A DNA stretch of 64,000 nt from Kribbella pittospori (GTDB taxonomy: Bacteria > Actinomycetota > Actinomycetes > Propionibacteriales > Kribbellaceae): contig NZ_SJKB01000006.1 in the NCBI RefSeq assembly GCF_004331465.1, positions 310,001 through 374,000 on the forward strand, given 5' to 3'. Positions within the stretch are counted from its first letter, which is position 1. The number at the start of each line of letters is the position of its first letter. The notes beneath the pieces were generated by a model. That model did no database searches, was not told where the DNA came from, and saw nothing but the letters and a program-made list of their open reading frames with translations. Both the position numbers and the translations under genes were made by a program. Positions 60,140 through 64,000 of the stretch are shown here, one piece after another.

Positions 60140-61395
60140 GCCGGCACCGCCTCAGCCAGAGCCGTCGCCGCCCGCCAGCAGTCGTGGTACGTCGAGTACA
60201 ACGGCACCGGCGCCAACCGCAGTACGTCGGGCTCCCGCGAGTCGGCGATCACGCCGTACTCGAACCGCAACCGCTTCGCCAGCGCACCCGCCCCCTGCGC
60301 ACCACCGATCCGCACCGACAGTTGCGCCCCGCGCCGCTGCGGATCCGTCGGAGTGATGACCTGCAACGGCCGCTCGATCATGACCTCGCTCAATTGCCTC
60401 TCCAGGTACGACGTCAACCGCAGACTGCGTTCGCGCAACACACCGATACCGATCTTGTCGAAGATCTCCAGCGACGTACGCACCGGGCTCATCGAGAAGA
60501 TCGGCGGATTCGACACCTGCCACGCATCCGCTGACGCGGGTGGCCTCGACTCCGGCCTCATCTCGAACCGGGTCGAGGCCTCAGTGCTCCACCAGCCCTC
60601 GAACCGCGGCCGGTCGCCGCCCAGGTGCCGCTCGTGCACGAACGCACCGGCCAGCGCACCCGGCCCGGAGTTCAGGTACTTGTACGAGCACCAGGCGGCG
60701 AAGTCCACGCCCCACTCGTGCAGTGCCAGCGGCACGTTCCCGGCCGCGTGGGCCAGGTCCCAGCCGACGATCGCACCGGCCGCATGTCCGGCCTTGGTGA
60801 TCGTCGGGATGTCCATCAGCTCGCCGGTCAGGTAATTCACCCCGCCCAGCAGGACCAGGGCCACGTCACCGCCCAGCTGCTCGACGACGTCCGACGTACG
60901 CAGGCACTCCTCGCCCGGCCGGGGCCGGAGGCGGATGACCGCGTCGTCGGCGTCGTACCCGTGGAATCGCGCTTGGGAGCGTACGGCGTAGCTGTCGGAG
61001 GGAAAGGCGGAGTCCTCGATCACGATGCGGTGCCGGGACCGGTTCGGGCGGTAGAACGAGACCATCAGCAGGTGCAGGTTGACCGTGAGGGAGTTCATCA
61101 CGACGGTCTCGTTCGGCAGTGCACCTACCAGCCGTGACGCCGGTCCGGTCAGAAGCCGGTGGTACGGCAACCACGGCCTGTCGGCGTCGAGGTGTCCCTC
61201 CACGCCCAGCCTCGCCCACGCGTCGAGGTCCTCGAGTAACTCGGTCCGGGTCGCGCGCGGCCGCAGCCCGAGCGAGTTCCCGGCGAAGTACGCCACGTCC
61301 GGGTAGTCGCCACCCTGCGCCGGCGGTACGTCGAACAGATCGCGGTGCCCGGGGTCCGCGGCATCGAGTTCCAGCGCCTCAGCCTCCGCGCTCAC
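60136..61395 (-). CDS. kynU: Kynureninase
   Basis: A 419-residue PLP enzyme of fold type I. The cofactor Lys is K239 in WCSYKYLNSGPG; GWDLAHAAGN provides the Asp for the PLP ring; AYFAGNSLGL is at the N-terminus. It splits 3-hydroxykynurenine to 3-hydroxyanthranilate and alanine. GTG 61395 overlaps the glgC stop (TGA at 61392-61394), so it is translated from the glgC message, an unexpected pairing. Confidence 0.95.
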   Translation of the reverse strand: MSAEAEALELDAADPGHRDLFDVPPAQGGDYPDVAYFAGNSLGLRPRATRTELLEDLDAWARLGVEGHLDADRPWLPYHRLLTGPASRLVGALPNETVVMNSLTVNLHLLMVSFYRPNRSRHRIVIEDSAFPSDSYAVRSQARFHGYDADDAVIRLRPRPGEECLRTSDVVEQLGGDVALVLLGGVNYLTGELMDIPTITKAGHAAGAIVGWDLAHAAGNVPLALHEWGVDFAAWCSYKYLNSGPGALAGAFVHERHLGGDRPRFEGWWSTEASTRFEMRPESRPPASADAWQVSNPPIFSMSPVRTSLEIFDKIGIGVLRERSLRLTSYLERQLSEVMIERPLQVITPTDPQRRGAQLSVRIGGAQGAGALAKRLRFEYGVIADSREPDVLRLAPVPLYSTYHDCWRAATALAEAVPA

Positions 61396-62684
61396 GCCTC
61401 GGCGACCTCATCCGCCGCGTCGTCCACCTTGTCGTCCACCTTGGCGGGCTTGTCGGCCGGCGGGTCGATCACCTGGCCCTTGCCGAGCACGGTGATGCCG
61501 CCCTTGGAGACGGTGAAGCCGCGTTCGCGGTCGTGGTCGGGGTCGACGCCGATCTCGACGCCTTCCGGGACGACCACGTTCTTGTCCAGGATCACGTTGA
61601 TCAGCCGGGCCCCGGCGCCGATCTTGCAGTTGTCCATGATCACCGCGCGCTCGATGTAGGCACCGGCACTGACGATCACGTTGGAGCCGAGCACCGAGGT
61701 CTCCACGGTCGCACCGGTCACGATCGAGCCCTGGCAGACGATCGACTCGCCGACGGTCGCGTCGTCGGTGAACTTCGCGCCCGGCAGTTGCGGGTGCGAG
61801 GTGAAGATCGGCCAGTCCGAGTTGTAGAGGTTGAACACCGGCTGGATCGAGACCAGATCCATGTGGGCCTCATGGTACGAGTCCAGCGAACCGACGTCAC
61901 GCCAGTACGAGCGGTCCCGGTCGAGTGCGCCGGGTACGTCGTTGTCACGGAAGTCGTAGACCCCGGCCTTGCCCTCGGCAACCATCATCGGGACGATGTC
62001 GCCGCCCATGTCGTGCCGCGAGGCGGGGTTCGCGGCGTCCTTGCGGAGCGCCTCGACCAGGACGTCGGCGCTGAACACGTAGTTGCCCATCGAGGCGAAC
62101 GTCTCGTCCGGCGAGTCGGGCAGTCCCGGCGGGTCGGCCGGCTTCTCCAGGAACTCCTCGATGGTCTGCCCGTCCGCGCCGGTCTTGATCACGCCGAACT
62201 CGCTCGCCCCGGCCCGGGGCACCCGGATCCCGGCCACGGTCACGCCGTTCCCACGCTCCAGGTGCGCGGCGACCATCTGGGCCGCATCCATCCGGTACAC
62301 GTGGTCGGCGCCGAACACCACGATGACGTCGGGCTTGAAGTCGTCGATCAGATTCATCGACTGGTAGATCGCGTCCGCGCTGCCCTGGTACCACTGCGGA
62401 CCGAGCCGCTGCTGGGCGGGCACGCAGCTGACGAAGTTCCCCAGCAGGGTGGACATCCGCCAGGTCACGGTCACATGCCGGTCCAGCGAGTGCGACTTGT
62501 ACTGCGTCAGCACGAACAGGTTCCGGATTCCGGCGTTGACCAGGTTGGACAGCACGAAGTCGATCAAGCGATAACTGCCCCCGAACGGCACGGCCGGTTT
62601 GGCCCGGTCCGCCGTCAGCGGCATCAACCGCTTGCCCTCGCCACCGGCCAGCACGATTCCGAGAACTCTGGGCGCCTTTGCCAT
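61392..62684 (-). CDS. glgC: Glucose-1-phosphate adenylyltransferase
   Basis: A 430-residue ADP-glucose pyrophosphorylase: LAGGEGKRLMPLTADRAKPAVPFGG (nucleotide-binding loop), GSADAIYQ, and a C-terminal left-handed beta-helix. The last about 25 residues (PPADKPAKVDDKVDD...) are an acidic Lys/Asp tail beyond the usual end. It makes ADP-glucose for glycogen or maltose-1-phosphate; glgA lies divergent 0.6 kb away. It is the first gene of the operon that continues into kynU, kmo and ALDH. Confidence 0.95.
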   Translation of the reverse strand: MAKAPRVLGIVLAGGEGKRLMPLTADRAKPAVPFGGSYRLIDFVLSNLVNAGIRNLFVLTQYKSHSLDRHVTVTWRMSTLLGNFVSCVPAQQRLGPQWYQGSADAIYQSMNLIDDFKPDVIVVFGADHVYRMDAAQMVAAHLERGNGVTVAGIRVPRAGASEFGVIKTGADGQTIEEFLEKPADPPGLPDSPDETFASMGNYVFSADVLVEALRKDAANPASRHDMGGDIVPMMVAEGKAGVYDFRDNDVPGALDRDRSYWRDVGSLDSYHEAHMDLVSIQPVFNLYNSDWPIFTSHPQLPGAKFTDDATVGESIVCQGSIVTGATVETSVLGSNVIVSAGAYIERAVIMDNCKIGAGARLINVILDKNVVVPEGVEIGVDPDHDRERGFTVSKGGITVLGKGQVIDPPADKPAKVDDKVDDAADEVAEA

Positions 62685-62714
62685 GTCCGCACCTTAGCTC
62701 CGAGAGCCCCCAGG

Positions 62715-62742
62715 CATAAGCGCTTGCGAGTGTCGCGACACT
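62715..62742. promoter_or_regulatory. Two palindromes in the glgC/GNAT intergenic region
   Basis: CATAAGCGCTTGCG (62715-62728) has the same AAGCGCTT core as the LacI operator at 10840, so it may be a LacI-type site for carbon control of glgC and kynU. Directly after it, AGTGTCGCGACACT (62729-62742) is a perfect 14-bp palindrome and ends 6 nt before the GNAT start. Confidence 0.5.
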
Positions 62743-62748
62743 GGGGGG

Positions 62749-63294
62749 ATGCCAACGCTCATCGAACCTACTGTCGCCGTTCACCGCTCGTTCCTCGCCG
62801 CCTGGGACGAGTTCGGCCCGGAGGACGAGCGGTGGATGGGTGCACGGGCGATCACCGGCGACGAGGAGGAGTGGAGCCGCGAGCAGGCCGCGGACCCGGA
62901 CGAGTTCGCCCGGATGGTCGAGCTGATCCGGAGCGAGGCGGATCCGGCCACCGAACTGCGGCCGGATCTGGTCCATCAGACCGTGCTCTGGTTCGTCGAC
63001 GGCGAGGAGTGGCTCGGCCGGCTGTCGATCCGCCACGACCTGACCCCGGTCCTGATCGAGCTCGGCGGTCACATCACCTACGGCGTACGGCCGTCGGCGC
63101 GGCGTCACGGCCACGGCACCCGGATGCTGACCCAGTCCCTGCCGATCGCGGCCGGTCTCGGCATCGACCCGGTGCTGGTCACCTGCGACCCGGACAACGT
63201 CGGTTCACGCAAGGTGATCCAGGCGGCCGGTGGCGAATTGGAAGACGAACGACACGGAAAGCTGAGGTTCTGGGTACCGACACACGTCGCGTGA
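62749..63294 (+). CDS. GNAT family N-acetyltransferase
   Basis: A 181-residue GNAT protein of the predicted acetyltransferase/YkwB kind: LSIRHDLTPVLIELGGHITYGVRPSARRHGHGTRMLTQSL (acetyl-CoA loop RRHGHG), then LVTCDPDNVGSRKVIQAAGGEL. It stands between the divergent glgC and glgA genes, and its function is unknown. ATG 62749 is the first start after the palindromes. Confidence 0.88.
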   Translation: MPTLIEPTVAVHRSFLAAWDEFGPEDERWMGARAITGDEEEWSREQAADPDEFARMVELIRSEADPATELRPDLVHQTVLWFVDGEEWLGRLSIRHDLTPVLIELGGHITYGVRPSARRHGHGTRMLTQSLPIAAGLGIDPVLVTCDPDNVGSRKVIQAAGGELEDERHGKLRFWVPTHVA

Positions 63295-63312
63295 TGACCT
63301 AGCCTCGGACGC

Positions 63313-64000
63313 ATGAAGGTCGCCATCCTGACGCGTGAGTATCCTCCGGATGTGTACGGCGGGGCGGGGGTGCACGTGGACTTCCTGGTCCGCGAGCTGC
63401 GCCGGCTGCTCGACGTGGACGTGCACTGCATGGGCGAGCCACGCCTCGGCGCGACCGCGCACTCCGAGGACGACCCACGCATCCCGAAGGCGAACGCGGC
63501 GCTGCGGATCCTGTCCACCGACCTGACCATGACGGCCGCGGTCGGCGACTCCCAGCTCGTCCACTCCCACACCTGGTACGCGAACATGGCCGGCCACTGG
63601 GCCAAGCTCCTGTACGGCGTACCGCACGTGGTGACCGCTCACTCGCTGGAGCCGCGCCGCCCGTGGAAGGCCGAGCAGCTCGGCGGCGGCTACCGCCTGT
63701 CCAGCTGGGCCGAGCGGACGGCCTACGAGGCGGCCGACGCTGTGGTCGCGGTGAGCAACGGCATGCGGGACGACGTACTGGACTGCTACCCGGCGATCGA
63801 CCCGGCCAAGGTGCACGTGATCTCGAACGGGATCGACGCCGACTTCTACCGGCCGGATCCGGCGACGAACGTGCTGGAGCGGCTCGGCGTCGACCTGAGC
63901 CGCCCGTACGTGACGTTCGTCGGCCGGATCACCCGGCAGAAGGGTGTCCCACACCTCCTCCGGGCCGGGCTGCGGCTGGACCCGTCGGTGCAGCTGGTGC
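63313..64000 (+). CDS. glgA: Glycogen synthase, actinobacterial GT4 type (partial)
   Basis: The first 229 codons of a GT4 glycosyltransferase run off the right edge. It starts MKVAILTREYPPDVYGGAGVHVDFL (the glycogen synthase N-terminus), then HSHTWYANMAGHWAKLLYGVPHVVTAHSLEPRRPWK, AVSNGMRDDVL and FVGRITRQKGVPHLL. TAGCCT lies 7 nt before ATG 63313, so the message is probably leaderless. In mycobacteria this enzyme makes maltose-1-phosphate from ADP-glucose; here its partner glgC is close by on the other strand. Confidence 0.95.
   Translation, partial: MKVAILTREYPPDVYGGAGVHVDFLVRELRRLLDVDVHCMGEPRLGATAHSEDDPRIPKANAALRILSTDLTMTAAVGDSQLVHSHTWYANMAGHWAKLLYGVPHVVTAHSLEPRRPWKAEQLGGGYRLSSWAERTAYEAADAVVAVSNGMRDDVLDCYPAIDPAKVHVISNGIDADFYRPDPATNVLERLGVDLSRPYVTFVGRITRQKGVPHLLRAGLRLDPSVQLV

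Noticed and set aside
1..64000. Search for rRNA, tRNA, transposase or prophage genes
   Set aside because: No recognisable tRNA cloverleaf, rRNA block, integrase, transposase or phage structural gene was seen in the gaps or frames.

Overview
The window is GC-rich, densely coding actinobacterial chromosome. Many genes start with GTG, and many have a -10-like hexamer (TAGCCT, TAGGCT, TAAGAT) only 6-8 nt before the start codon, as in leaderless transcripts. Gene content and protein style point to a soil member of the Propionibacteriales, most likely Kribbella or a relative; this assignment is inference from remembered homologues. I found no rRNA, tRNA, CRISPR array, transposase or prophage.

Layout. 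Positions 1-9070 hold an ABC-2 permease pair, a repeat-rich non-coding stretch (985-1739), an alpha/beta hydrolase, a RecB-type nuclease/MarC/PHP operon, a Nudix hydrolase, and small regulator/enzyme pairs. Positions 9080-10185 hold a frameshifted DUF559-type gene between two copies of a 37-bp palindromic repeat. Positions 10196-23701 hold two carbohydrate loci. The first is LacI, a binding lipoprotein, two permeases, a glucoamylase-like (PF10091) secreted protein and a GH39 enzyme. The second is an FCD-type GntR, a binding lipoprotein, two permeases and a GH29 fucosidase. Neither locus has an ABC ATPase.

Positions 23706-34555 carry three genes resembling the Streptomyces ethylmalonyl-CoA pathway set (MaoC hydratase, acyl-CoA dehydrogenase, HpcH/HpaI lyase). 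They are interspersed with CorA, a Ser/Thr kinase, a TetR/hydrolase pair, a secreted cyclophilin and a LuxR-HTH/VOC fusion. A 162-nt hairpin lies at 28629-28790.

Positions 34706-50124 match the actinobacterial envelope-stress neighbourhood known from M. tuberculosis around sigE: MgtE-N/CBS protein, DUF1003, HtpX-like protease, PspAB, Mrp, TatB, HtrA, RseB, RseA, SigE and an O-methyltransferase. Positions 50581-61395 hold a nearly complete kynurenine (tryptophan meta-cleavage) pathway in two operons: RidA/HAO/ACMSD/formamidase and KynU/KMO/aldehyde dehydrogenase. A 1163-residue STAND NTPase with TPR repeats lies between them. The kynU operon begins with glgC, and glgA starts at the right edge.

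The strongest candidates for something undescribed are these: the 162-nt hairpin, whose non-Watson-Crick pairs are almost all G-U in the + strand sense; the leaderless mini-ORF and start-codon-sequestering hairpin ahead of the MgtE-like gene; the HTH-VOC fusion with an internal Shine-Dalgarno start; and the STAND NTPase inside the kynurenine locus.
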